Notes under the pieces: generated by a model
Told to the model about the DNA's origin: nothing
The model's database searches: none
Seen by the model: only the letters and a program-made list of their open reading frames with translations
Translations under genes and position numbers: made by a program
Part shown: one piece after another, positions 1-6,361 of the stretch
How positions within the stretch are numbered: position 1 is the stretch's first letter
Layout of the letters: the number at the start of each line of letters is the position of its first letter
NCBI GenBank assembly: GCA_964650965.1
Contig: CAZYYO010000046.1
Coordinates: forward strand, 1 to 19,497
DNA from: CAZYYO01 sp964650965
GTDB taxonomy: Bacteria > Bacillota > Clostridia > Lachnospirales > Lachnospiraceae
Direction of reading: 5' to 3'
Length of the DNA stretch: 19,497 nucleotides

Positions 1-312
1 GTTTACCGCGGTATGGGATCCATTGCGGCCATGGAAAACGGAAGCAAGGATCGTTACTTCCAGGAAGATGCCAAGAAGCTTGTTCCGGAAGGTGTAGAAG
101 GTCGTGTTGCTTACAAGGGTTCCTTAGAAGATGTTATCTTCCAGTTAATCGGTGGTATTCGTTCCGGTATGGGTTACTGCGGATGTCCTACCATTGAAGA
201 TCTTAAGGAAAGAGGCAAATTTGTTAAGATTACTGCTGCTTCCTTAAAAGAAAGTCATCCACATGACATTCATATTACTAAGGAAGCTCCTAACTACAGT
301 ACGGACGAGTAA
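1..312 (+). CDS. guaB: IMP dehydrogenase, C-terminal fragment (5' end outside window)
   Basis: Only the last 103 codons are present. The frame is open from base 1, so the ATG at 13 is internal rather than a start. The visible protein begins VYRGMGSIAAM, the conserved stretch after the IMP-binding loop. It continues through the flap-like EGVEGRV segment and the GGIRSGMGYCG segment typical of the C-terminal barrel end of IMPDH. The enzyme oxidises IMP to XMP with NAD+, the committed step of GMP synthesis in the cytosol. A strong terminator follows about 40 bases after the stop, so guaB ends its transcription unit. GMP reductase shares part of this fold, but the extended C-terminal segment here fits IMPDH better. 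Confidence 0.95.
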   Translation, partial: VYRGMGSIAAMENGSKDRYFQEDAKKLVPEGVEGRVAYKGSLEDVIFQLIGGIRSGMGYCGCPTIEDLKERGKFVKITAASLKESHPHDIHITKEAPNYSTDE

Positions 313-352
313 TATCGACGGTAGTTGGATATATATTAAATTCTATTGATAT

Positions 353-390
353 AAAAAACTGACAGGGTTTAGCCTGTCAGTTTTTTTATT
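353..390 (+). terminator. Rho-independent terminator after guaB
   Basis: An 8-bp stem, CTGACAGG (359-366) with CCTGTCAG (373-380), closes a GTTTAG loop. It is flanked by six A on the left and seven T on the right, so the A/T tracts can extend the stem. Its orientation and position fit guaB. Confidence 0.93.
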
Positions 391-432
391 TCCTTCTTCA
401 TTTATTAGACGCACCAATTCATGATTCGTTAC

Positions 433-483
433 AAAAAAAGCTACGTTCATCATTCTTTATACAAAAGAATGTGTCCGTAGCTT
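433..483 (-). terminator. Long Rho-independent terminator for the amidase/PAP2/small membrane protein run
   Basis: Read on the minus strand, AAGCTACG (483-476) pairs with CGTAGCTT (445-438) and a run of T follows. Inside the loop is a second hairpin, CATTCTT with AAGAATG. The nested structure lies directly downstream of the small membrane protein gene that ends at 500. Confidence 0.88.
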
Positions 484-499
484 ATTACAGCATCACACG

Positions 500-760
500 C
501 TAATCTCTATCCTGCCTATCCCGGAAAATCCCCGCAATAATATCACACACACACCAGATTCCTCCTGCTGCCGTTGCCGCGAAGATTATCTTAACAATGG
601 TAATAATCAGCATGGTTCTAGTAAGGGTGCCTGCGGAAAATGCAAGAAACAATGCATGTACCGGATGTATAAATAGTACCCAGCCACCAACGTATAACGC
701 CAGCACAGTACCTAACAGGCTAAAAAACACTGCAAATAATCTGCATAAACCTTTCTTCAT
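500..760 (-). CDS. Small membrane protein of unknown function
   Basis: An 86-residue hydrophobic protein starting MKKGLCRLF. Three membrane segments are plausible: roughly residues 6-29, 33-50 and 52-73. The C-terminus is charged and ends RDRQDRD, probably cytosolic. I chose the ATG at 760 because GAGGAGAG lies about 8 bases upstream; a longer reading would need a TTG at 784 that sits inside this ribosome binding site. No family is recognised and no catalytic motif is visible. It follows the PAP2 phosphatase gene by about 55 bases with no terminator between, and a strong terminator follows it. It is therefore probably the last gene of the amidase-PAP2 transcript, suggesting an envelope-related role (inference only). 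Confidence 0.75.
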   Translation of the reverse strand: MKKGLCRLFAVFFSLLGTVLALYVGGWVLFIHPVHALFLAFSAGTLTRTMLIITIVKIIFAATAAGGIWCVCDIIAGIFRDRQDRD

Positions 761-814
761 AATGTTATTCTCTCCTCGTCTCAAGTAACATATCAGGTCT
801 TATCCTAATATTTG

Positions 815-1312
815 TTAGAAAATCACCACATATCCTATTAAGCCAGACAATATTCCCAGTACCGCTCCTGCAATTACATCCTTGGGATAATGAACGCCCC
901 CTACGACTCTCATAATCCCTAACAGGGTACCTGTCCCGATCAACAGACAGCCTCCTAAGATACTGGTATGCATTACCGTAACAGCAATCATGAAAATAGA
1001 GAAGACATGACGGCTGGGGAAGCTCTTTCCCACGGTTTCCTTGTGAATTAACGGTTCAATATCCAGCTCCTCATAGGGTCTTTTGGAATGATTATATCTA
1101 CGGTAAATGCTTACCGTAAGAAAGGCTACTGTTGGAACAAGAATTGCCGGATATAGAAATTCCCGATCTGCTATAAAAAGGTAAATCAGATACAAGGGAT
1201 AAACGCAAATTGTAAGTGCCGCAATACATTTACTGCTAACTCCAATGATACGGGCTCCATATCTGGTTTGCCTTATTCGATTGGTCCATTTGTCATATTG
1301 TTGTTTTCTCAT
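815..1312 (-). CDS. PAP2-family membrane phosphatase (phosphatidic acid / polyprenyl pyrophosphate type)
   Basis: A 165-residue polytopic membrane protein with the three PAP2 active-site motifs in order. Motif 1 is a degenerate R-x6-RP around residues 71-79, with Arg where Lys is usual. Motif 2 is PSRH (99-102), where the nucleophile-activating His is preceded by Arg instead of the commoner Gly. Motif 3 is R135, H141 and D145 in the pattern R-x5-H-x3-D. The family removes phosphate from lipid phosphates such as phosphatidic acid or undecaprenyl pyrophosphate on the outer face of the membrane. The exact substrate cannot be told from sequence. The gene follows the amidase by 45 bases, which would suit a role in recycling the cell-wall lipid carrier (inference). 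The ribosome binding site (GAGG, about 13 bases upstream) is weak. Confidence 0.87.
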   Translation of the reverse strand: MRKQQYDKWTNRIRQTRYGARIIGVSSKCIAALTICVYPLYLIYLFIADREFLYPAILVPTVAFLTVSIYRRYNHSKRPYEELDIEPLIHKETVGKSFPSRHVFSIFMIAVTVMHTSILGGCLLIGTGTLLGIMRVVGGVHYPKDVIAGAVLGILSGLIGYVVIF

Positions 1313-1357
1313 AACAAGAAGTATACCTCATTGGTGAAAATTCGTAAAGGCTGCAAG

Positions 1358-2029
1358 CTATACTCCATTTTGCTCAATATAGGTATCCACGTCCTTTTTG
1401 AACTGTTCCCAGGCATCTTCATTCTCCACATAATACTTGGGACAATTCTTGCCGGTGACATCATAGTGGCGAATTACATCCTCTGTGGTCAGCTGAAACT
1501 TGCCGCACAGCCAGGCTGTAAGGTGCACCAGCGATGCATATGTATCCTGATTAAATTCTCCTGTGGAATCCTCATGACAGCATTCAATGGAAATGGTATC
1601 ACTGTTTCGATCATTGGAGGCATAGCTGATTTCTGTGGTGGGAATGCATTGTACGATTTCCCCATCCAGTCCTATGATAAAATGGCTGCTGGCCTTGGTG
1701 TCGTGACTGTCCTTTAAGCCTTCAAAATAATCCCTGTTTTGTTTGGCACCTGTTCCCGGGTTGGCTGTATAGTGGATGACAATTCCATTGACCTTGTCTA
1801 ATGCCAGCTGGGGTCTGGAATACTCATTGGGTGTCAGAAGCTCTACATCCATGGCAGGCTGTTCCTCTACTACCTTCCTAGAGCCGGTAATCAGGTAACC
1901 AATTCCTTTGACTGCTAATACAATAAGAGTTGTTGCCCCAATCAGAGCAAGAATTAAAATGATACTTTGCAGCACCATTCTCTGCTTTTGTTTTTTTGTT
2001 AATTTTCGTTTTCTTCTTTGTTGCGTCAT
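1358..2029 (-). CDS. Membrane-anchored N-acetylmuramoyl-L-alanine amidase (Amidase_2/PGRP fold)
   Basis: A 223-residue protein with a very basic N-terminus (residues 1-17), one transmembrane segment (about 19-47) and an extracytoplasmic Amidase_2 domain (about 78-215). Zinc ligands fit H86 (in IVIHYTA), H188 (in IRHYDVTGK) and C196 (in KNCPKYY); E149 in the SIEC segment is in a catalytic position. The family hydrolyses the bond between N-acetylmuramic acid and L-alanine in peptidoglycan. It probably acts at the outer face of the membrane in wall turnover or sporulation. The start is uncertain. The ATG at 2029 has no clear ribosome binding site, but a TATAAT lies just 6 bases upstream, so the mRNA could be nearly leaderless. 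A later ATG at codon 18 would remove all the positive charge before the membrane anchor. Confidence 0.9.
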   Translation of the reverse strand: MTQQRRKRKLTKKQKQRMVLQSIILILALIGATTLIVLAVKGIGYLITGSRKVVEEQPAMDVELLTPNEYSRPQLALDKVNGIVIHYTANPGTGAKQNRDYFEGLKDSHDTKASSHFIIGLDGEIVQCIPTTEISYASNDRNSDTISIECCHEDSTGEFNQDTYASLVHLTAWLCGKFQLTTEDVIRHYDVTGKNCPKYYVENEDAWEQFKKDVDTYIEQNGV

Positions 2030-2035
2030 GAAGCT

Positions 2036-2041
2036 ATTATA
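2036..2041 (-). promoter_or_regulatory. Candidate -10 element for the amidase operon
   Basis: A perfect TATAAT lies between the upstream lipoprotein terminator and the amidase ATG, ending 6 bases before the start codon. No good -35 hexamer is present 16-18 bases further upstream, where the sequence is the terminator T tract. If used, transcription would begin at or next to the A of the ATG. Confidence 0.4.
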
Positions 2042-2053
2042 TACCTTTTCACG

Positions 2054-2082
2054 AAAAAATGGAACCGCTACTGCGGCTCCAT
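2054..2082 (-). terminator. Rho-independent terminator after the lipoprotein gene
   Basis: On the minus strand, ATGGAGCCGC, a 4-base loop AGTA and GCGGTTCCAT form a 10-bp stem with one G-T pair, followed by six T. It closes the unit containing spoVAD, spoVAE and the lipoprotein. A TAG stop of another reading frame falls partly in its loop (2068-2070). Confidence 0.88.
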
Positions 2083-2125
2083 TCCCTCATGCATTTTCTG
2101 GAAATTTTCCAGTATAACGTCCTGA

Positions 2126-2536
2126 TTATCGTCCAGTTCCTGTGGTGTTTCCTGTACCTGTGCCTGTTCCTGTTCCTGTGCCGGTAGCATTGCTGTTATC
2201 CACACCATTAATATTGGTGTTGCCTGTTCCATTGTTTCCTGTTCCGTTGGTTCCTGCACCGTCATCTACCAGGTCTCCTACGGCATCTCCTGCTCCGTCA
2301 ACTACATCTCCTGCACCATCTACCACTCCGTCCACAGCATCTCCTGCTGCATCTCCGGCATCATCCATAGCATTTCCCACCGTGTCGTCTCCTGAGGTGG
2401 CATCATTATTCATGTTATTTCCTCCATCCTCTGTGACCTTGGTATCATCATTTTTGTTACTATTTCCACATGCTGTTGCAAATGTAAAGACAAAAACCAA
2501 CAGGCAGCCTATGGTAGCTAATTTCCATTTTCTCAT
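2126..2536 (-). CDS. Low-complexity Asp/Gly/Thr-rich lipoprotein, function unknown
   Basis: A 136-residue predicted lipoprotein. The basic N-terminus MRKWK is followed by a hydrophobic segment ending in the lipobox FATAC, so lipidation at that Cys is expected. The mature part has no visible fold. It begins with an Asn/Asp-rich stretch, then imperfect repeats of the type DGAGDVVDGAGDAVG, then Asn/Gly/Thr runs ending in tandem Thr-Gly pairs. I chose the ATG at 2536 because GAGGA lies 9 bases upstream; the in-frame ATG at 2545 abuts that site. It lies 91 bases downstream of spoVAE with no terminator between, so it may be co-transcribed in the forespore, but no sporulation family is recognised. 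A different frame stays open past its stop up to the terminator, which leaves the true C-terminus open to question. Confidence 0.75.
   Translation of the reverse strand: MRKWKLATIGCLLVFVFTFATACGNSNKNDDTKVTEDGGNNMNNDATSGDDTVGNAMDDAGDAAGDAVDGVVDGAGDVVDGAGDAVGDLVDDGAGTNGTGNNGTGNTNINGVDNSNATGTGTGTGTGTGNTTGTGR
2151..2182. repeat. Hexanucleotide tandem repeat in the lipoprotein gene
   Basis: About five copies of a CCTGTN unit on the plus strand, which on the coding strand give alternating Thr-Gly codons. The period is 6, so gain or loss of units changes length but not frame. A more degenerate CCTGTT/CCGTTG pattern continues to about 2255. Confidence 0.75.
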
Positions 2537-2627
2537 ATTGATCATTCCTCACTTTCCATCCTTTTTACATCTCTAGTATCTCCAGCTGATAAGAAAATAT
2601 AAGAATTCCATGTTGGAAATTTTTTCT

Positions 2628-2984
2628 TTATTTTTTCATTTTCGGCTGGAATATTAAGGAAGCAAGATAACCAAATACCAGCGCTGAGGAAATACCTACG
2701 GCAGAGGCTTTCAAACCTCCCTGGAAGATGCCAAGAAAGCCTGCCTGATCTACCGCCTGCTTCACCCCATCCCACAGAATATAGCCAAAGCCACTTAATG
2801 GCACACTGGCACCTGCTCCTGCATATTCTCGAAAGGGTTCATAGATTCCCAATGCTCCTAAGACAGCTCCGGTACATACCAGAAGAACCATGATTCTTCC
2901 CGGCAGCATTTTCGTCTTCTCCATAAGAATCTGCACCACTGCACAGATAATTCCACCAATTATAAATGCTTTGATATAATCCAT
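2628..2984 (-). CDS. spoVAE: Stage V sporulation protein AE (SpoVAE)
   Basis: A 118-residue membrane protein beginning MDYIKAFIIGG. It has about three to four hydrophobic segments and the conserved central region with GAGASVPLSGFGY and KQAVDQAGFLGIFQGG, typical of SpoVAE/SpoVAEb. It is part of the SpoVA channel in the spore inner membrane, which moves dipicolinic acid (as its calcium salt) into the forespore and releases it at germination. It starts 3 bases after the spoVAD stop with no ribosome binding site at close range, which implies translational coupling. Length matches the family. Expression should depend on the forespore sigma factor G, like the rest of spoVA. Confidence 0.92.
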   Translation of the reverse strand: MDYIKAFIIGGIICAVVQILMEKTKMLPGRIMVLLVCTGAVLGALGIYEPFREYAGAGASVPLSGFGYILWDGVKQAVDQAGFLGIFQGGLKASAVGISSALVFGYLASLIFQPKMKK

Positions 2985-2987
2985 GTT

Positions 2988-4001
2988 CTAAAATTCATGC
3001 TCCAGAACCACTGCATGTGCAATTCCAGGAACATTCTCTCCTTCATTAAAACTTACGGTGGACAGCAACGCCCCCGTAGGAACAAATAATATTTTCTTCC
3101 AAATTCCTTTCATCAGCTTAGGCAGGAACAATCCGGCAAGGGTTACCGCCGAACAGCCGCAGCCAGAGCCTCCTGCACAGGTATGCTGCCTGTTTTTATC
3201 GAAGATTTCCATACCACAATCCCGATGCACCACTTCAATATCCATATTCTTTTTTCTCAGAAGCTCTAAGAGGATTTCTTTTCCCACCTCTCCCAAATCT
3301 CCTGTAATTATGGCGTCATAATCTAAGGGTCTTGCCTGAAAATCCTTCAGGTGATGCTCAATTACATCTGCCGCAGCCGGTGCCATGGCAGCTCCCATAT
3401 TCTGACTGTCCGCCACTCCGTAGTCTACAATACGCCCTGTAGTAATCCCGGTGATTTTTATGTTGCTTTTCTCTGTTCCAAGAACAAACGCACCACTTCC
3501 TGTCACCGTCCAGGTGGAGGACAACGGTCGCTGGTTGGCATACTCTAAGGGAAATCGAAACTGCTTTTCTGCACTGGCGAAATGGCTGGAGGTTACTGCT
3601 GCAACACAATTGGCATATCCGGCTGCCACCGTCATTGCTGCCAGTGACAGTGCCAGACCTGCCGTGGAACAGGCTCCATAAAGGCCAAAAATAGGTATTT
3701 CATAAGACATCAATCCAAAGCTTGTAGCAATTGTCTGTCCCAGCAAATCCCCTGCAAAGACATATCTTACCTCCTCTTTTGCTACCCCTGCCTTTCCCAT
3801 GGCTAGATGAAGTGCTTCCTTTTGCAATTCGCTTTCTGATTTTTCCCAGGAATCTGCTCCAAACTTATCATCATCACAAATCATGTCAAAGAGCTCTCCT
3901 AAGGGTCCTTCCCCTTCCTTCTTTCCTACCACAGAGGCACTGGATAATACATAACAAGCCTCCGAAAATCGGAGGCTTTGTGTTCCAATCATTTGTCCCA
4001 T
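2988..4001 (-). CDS. spoVAD: Stage V sporulation protein AD (SpoVAD)
   Basis: A 337-residue protein with a thiolase-like fold, matching SpoVAD throughout. It begins MGQMIGTQSLRF and contains the GPLGELFD segment near the N-terminus and YGACSTAGLALSLAAM around the position of the thiolase nucleophile. Further on are TSSHFASAEKQFRFP and ANQRPLSSTWTVTGSGA, and the C-terminal CAGGSGCGCSAVTLAG glycine/cysteine stretch. In Bacillus, SpoVAD binds dipicolinic acid at the spore inner membrane and works with SpoVAC and SpoVAE. I chose the ATG at 4001 because AGAGG lies 6 bases upstream; an in-frame ATG at 4034 has no such site. No spoVAC lies upstream. A small unknown gene ends about 80 bases before. 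Confidence 0.93.
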   Translation of the reverse strand: MGQMIGTQSLRFSEACYVLSSASVVGKKEGEGPLGELFDMICDDDKFGADSWEKSESELQKEALHLAMGKAGVAKEEVRYVFAGDLLGQTIATSFGLMSYEIPIFGLYGACSTAGLALSLAAMTVAAGYANCVAAVTSSHFASAEKQFRFPLEYANQRPLSSTWTVTGSGAFVLGTEKSNIKITGITTGRIVDYGVADSQNMGAAMAPAAADVIEHHLKDFQARPLDYDAIITGDLGEVGKEILLELLRKKNMDIEVVHRDCGMEIFDKNRQHTCAGGSGCGCSAVTLAGLFLPKLMKGIWKKILFVPTGALLSTVSFNEGENVPGIAHAVVLEHEF

Positions 4002-4048
4002 ACATTTCCTCTCTTCCTGGCATACAAGATGCATTCTGTTGATAGATA

Positions 4049-4078
4049 AAGTATGTGCAATTATGATCTGTTTTATTA
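4049..4078 (-). promoter_or_regulatory. Weak sigma-G/F-like promoter candidate for spoVAD
   Basis: On the minus strand, TAATA (4078-4074) is followed 18 bases later by CATACTT (4055-4049). These partly match the forespore pattern GNATR ... CATNNTA. The match is incomplete, and the call rests mainly on the expected regulation of spoVA genes. Confidence 0.3.
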
Positions 4079-4082
4079 AGTT

Positions 4083-4400
4083 TTATTTCTTGGGTTCCTG
4101 TCCGGTTTTTCCCCAGGCAAATAATTCCTGCATCTGGGTATCGTAAGGCTCCTGGGTAGGAATATATCGCTGCAGCAGCTTCACAAGATATGCATCTTCA
4201 TCATTTGCCGGTGCATATTGCGTTAATGCCGCTTCCACCTTTTCTTTTAATTCCGTGGGCTTTGTTTCTCCATTTCCATCCAGCGTGGTCTTAGCAGATA
4301 GCAGTCCACTGGCGTAATAGAATTCATAATTTCCTACAATGACAGAACGCTTCATCTGAAGCTTCCTGTCAATGCTTTGAACGGCAAGCAGTTCTACCAT
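4083..4400 (-). CDS. Hypothetical protein, small soluble
   Basis: A 105-residue protein starting MVELLAVQSID, with no signal peptide or membrane segment and no recognised domain. The sequence is mixed alpha/beta in character, with two aromatic runs (YEFYYASG near residue 28 and YIPTQEPYD near 84) and a Lys-rich end. The start is supported by GAAGGA about 8 bases upstream, which lies in the last codons of the preceding C_GCAxxG_C_C gene. The two genes are separated by only 2 bases, so they are surely co-transcribed and probably work together. I cannot assign a function. Confidence 0.7.
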   Translation of the reverse strand: MVELLAVQSIDRKLQMKRSVIVGNYEFYYASGLLSAKTTLDGNGETKPTELKEKVEAALTQYAPANDEDAYLVKLLQRYIPTQEPYDTQMQELFAWGKTGQEPKK

Positions 4401-4402
4401 TT

Positions 4403-4861
4403 TTATTTTCCTTCCATTTCCTGGATAAATGCTTCTGTGATTCTGGCTGCCACTGCCACATTATCTGCACAGGTTCGACTGTGATAATACTCTGCAGTTC
4501 TAAGTGATGGTGTAGGGTCACTTTTCTTCTCCTGCAGTCCTAATAATTCTCTGCAAATGATAGAGCCAAACACATCCTGGAATTCACCGGCCAATCGCTG
4601 AATTCTGGCATAATGCTCCTTCTTCAGATTCATATCCGCCACATCATCATAGCCGTACAAATATCCAATTACCATACACATTCCGGAGACTGCTCCACAT
4701 ACCTCTCGAAGACGTCCAATCCCACCACCGAAGGATGAGGATATACGCATGGCGGTCTTCATATCCATTCCTGTCTTATCGCAAAAGGCACAAAATACTG
4801 CCTGTGCACAGTTGTAACCTTGTAGAAACAGTTCTTTCGCTTTCTCTTCATGTTCTCCCAT
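4403..4861 (-). CDS. C_GCAxxG_C_C family protein (possible redox/metal-binding)
   Basis: A 152-residue protein showing the features that name the family. These are GYNCAQAV near the N-terminus (C18), SFGGGIGRLREVCGAVSG (C55 in the CGAxxG core), a third cysteine in IICRELLG (C103) and a fourth near the C-terminus (C131). The segment between is helical. Members occur widely in anaerobes, sometimes beside redox or transport genes. Conserved cysteines suggest a metal or redox centre, but no reaction is established as far as I know. It lies 90 bases downstream of cysK, without a recognisable terminator between, and directly upstream of the small unknown gene. AGGAG sits about 11 bases before the ATG. 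Confidence 0.87.
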   Translation of the reverse strand: MGEHEEKAKELFLQGYNCAQAVFCAFCDKTGMDMKTAMRISSSFGGGIGRLREVCGAVSGMCMVIGYLYGYDDVADMNLKKEHYARIQRLAGEFQDVFGSIICRELLGLQEKKSDPTPSLRTAEYYHSRTCADNVAVAARITEAFIQEMEGK

Positions 4862-4951
4862 AATTATCGTTCTCCTACCTGTTATTCTATTTGTTTTCTA
4901 TTTGTTCTTTTTTATCAAGATATTATTGTTTCACGCAGCCTGTGCATCACC

Positions 4952-5884
4952 TTACAGCTGTGAAAAGACGGAGGAAGACAGGTAATGATCTCCTGTGTCC
5001 GGAAGCAGGACTACAATATTTTTTCCCGCATTTTCCGGGCGACGAGCCAGAATCTCGGCAGCATACAGTGCAGCTCCTGATGAAATTCCCACTAAAATTC
5101 CTTCTGCTGTTGCAAAAGCCCTCGTGGTGCCTATTGCATCCTCATTGGTAATGGGGAGCACTTCATCAATAATATTTATATCCAGTATTTCAGGAATGAA
5201 ATTTGCTCCAATCCCCTGAATCTCATGGCTTCCAGATACCCCCTTCGTCAGCATAGGCGAAGATGCCGGTTCCACAGCCACCACCTGAATCAATGGATTC
5301 TGTGACTTAAGGTACTCACCAACACCAGAGACGGTTCCTCCTGTTCCCACTCCTGCTATAAAAATATCCACTTGTCCATCCAAATCCCGATAAATCTCAG
5401 GTCCTGTGGTTTTCCTATGGGCCATTGGGTTGGATGGATTCACAAATTGGCCAGGAATATAGCTGTTTTTTAATTCACTATGTAATGCTTCGGCTTTTTC
5501 TATCGCACCTGCCATCCCCTGATTTCCCGGAGTCAATACCACCTGGGCACCATAGGCCTTCATTAAAGTAATGCGTTCTTTGCTCATGGAATCGGGCATA
5601 ACAATCATGCACTGGTACCCTCTGGCTGCAGCTATAGCACATAAGCCAATCCCAGTGTTTCCGCTAGTTGGTTCAATAATGACAGTTCCCGGTTTCAGTT
5701 TTCCTGTTGCCTCGGCCTCATTGATCATTTCCTGCGCTACACGATCTTTCGCACTTCCTGCAGGATTAAAAGACTCCAGCTTGGCATACACATTTGCATT
5801 CACCTGATTGGCTGTTTCCCAGCGATGTACATGCAGCATGGGAGTATTTCCAATGAGCTCCTCCATAGAATCATAAACCTTCAT
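4952..5884 (-). CDS. cysK: Cysteine synthase A (O-acetylserine sulfhydrylase)
   Basis: A 310-residue PLP enzyme of the usual CysK length. The PLP lysine is K46 in NPAGSAKDR, the substrate loop is TSGNTG (73-78) and the phosphate-binding loop is GTGGT (180-184). The C-terminal GISSGAA region is also present. It makes L-cysteine from O-acetyl-L-serine and sulfide in the cytosol. The start is supported by AAGGCGG just upstream of the ATG. It follows an Rrf2-family regulator by 32 bases, the arrangement expected if that regulator senses sulfur or Fe-S status and controls cysK. A cystathionine beta-synthase-like role is possible for some homologues, but length and motifs favour CysK. Confidence 0.95.
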   Translation of the reverse strand: MKVYDSMEELIGNTPMLHVHRWETANQVNANVYAKLESFNPAGSAKDRVAQEMINEAEATGKLKPGTVIIEPTSGNTGIGLCAIAAARGYQCMIVMPDSMSKERITLMKAYGAQVVLTPGNQGMAGAIEKAEALHSELKNSYIPGQFVNPSNPMAHRKTTGPEIYRDLDGQVDIFIAGVGTGGTVSGVGEYLKSQNPLIQVVAVEPASSPMLTKGVSGSHEIQGIGANFIPEILDINIIDEVLPITNEDAIGTTRAFATAEGILVGISSGAALYAAEILARRPENAGKNIVVLLPDTGDHYLSSSVFSQL

Positions 5885-5916
5885 TTTCCGCCTTCTTTCT
5901 ATAGAATCTGTGCCTT

Positions 5917-6327
5917 TTACACATTTCCATCTAGTAAATCCTGTAACGTAATCTTTTCTAAATATCCATCGATCATATCATCTAACTTGGTCCACAAAGG
6001 CAGAGTGATACATTCCGATGCCCGCTCACATTTTTCCCCTTCTGCATCCAGACACTTTACTGGTGCTAAAGAGCCTTCTGTCAGTTTTAAGATACTTCCA
6101 ATGGTATATTCTTTTGGCTCTCTAGCAAGCTGATAGCCACCACTCTTTCCTCGTAAACTGGTTAGAAATCCTGCTTTATGAAGGGTTGCAACAATCATTT
6201 CCAAATACTTCATGGATATTTGCTGGCGCTGGGCAACTTCCTTTAAAGAAAGAAATCCCTCTCCCTTATGCTCCCCTAAATCCAACATAACCCGAAGTGC
6301 ATAGCGACCTTTGGTTGATACTCTCAT
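5917..6327 (-). CDS. Rrf2-family transcriptional regulator with IscR-like cysteine triad
   Basis: A 136-residue DNA-binding protein starting MRVSTKGRYALRVMLDL, the classical Rrf2 opening. The winged helix covers about residues 1-80, with the wing at LRGKSGGYQLAR (58-69). Three cysteines, C92, C100 and C106, lie in the loop that holds the [2Fe-2S] cluster in IscR (C92, C98, C104 there), with slightly different spacing. The start at 6327 has AAAGGAG about 6 bases upstream; the reading that extends to 6381 overlaps the preceding gene and has no such site. It lies between dus and cysK, all on one strand. A CymR-like role in cysteine synthesis, an IscR-like role in Fe-S homeostasis, or both are possible. 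A GGAATT core upstream may be its own operator. Confidence 0.9.
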   Translation of the reverse strand: MRVSTKGRYALRVMLDLGEHKGEGFLSLKEVAQRQQISMKYLEMIVATLHKAGFLTSLRGKSGGYQLAREPKEYTIGSILKLTEGSLAPVKCLDAEGEKCERASECITLPLWTKLDDMIDGYLEKITLQDLLDGNV

Positions 6328-6353
6328 AGTATGCTCCTTTAAACTTATTTTAT

Positions 6354-6359
6354 AATTCC
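6354..6359 (-). promoter_or_regulatory. Possible Rrf2/CymR-like operator core
   Basis: The 35-base gap before the Rrf2 gene contains GGAATT followed by an A/T-rich run (TATAAAATAAG). CymR boxes in other Firmicutes carry a GGAATT core in an AT-rich setting. No second half-site is obvious, so this is a weak suggestion of autoregulation. Confidence 0.25.
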
Positions 6360-6361
6360 TA

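Noticed and set aside
1268..1717. 149-codon plus-strand frame opposite the amidase and PAP2 genes
   Set aside because: Both opposite-strand genes have clear family motifs over the same bases; this frame shows none and has no ribosome binding site.
2142..2576. Open frame on the plus strand giving a Pro/Val repeat protein
   Set aside because: It is the exact antisense of the Thr/Gly and Asp/Gly repeats in the lipoprotein gene, has no ribosome binding site, and its composition follows directly from the repeat.
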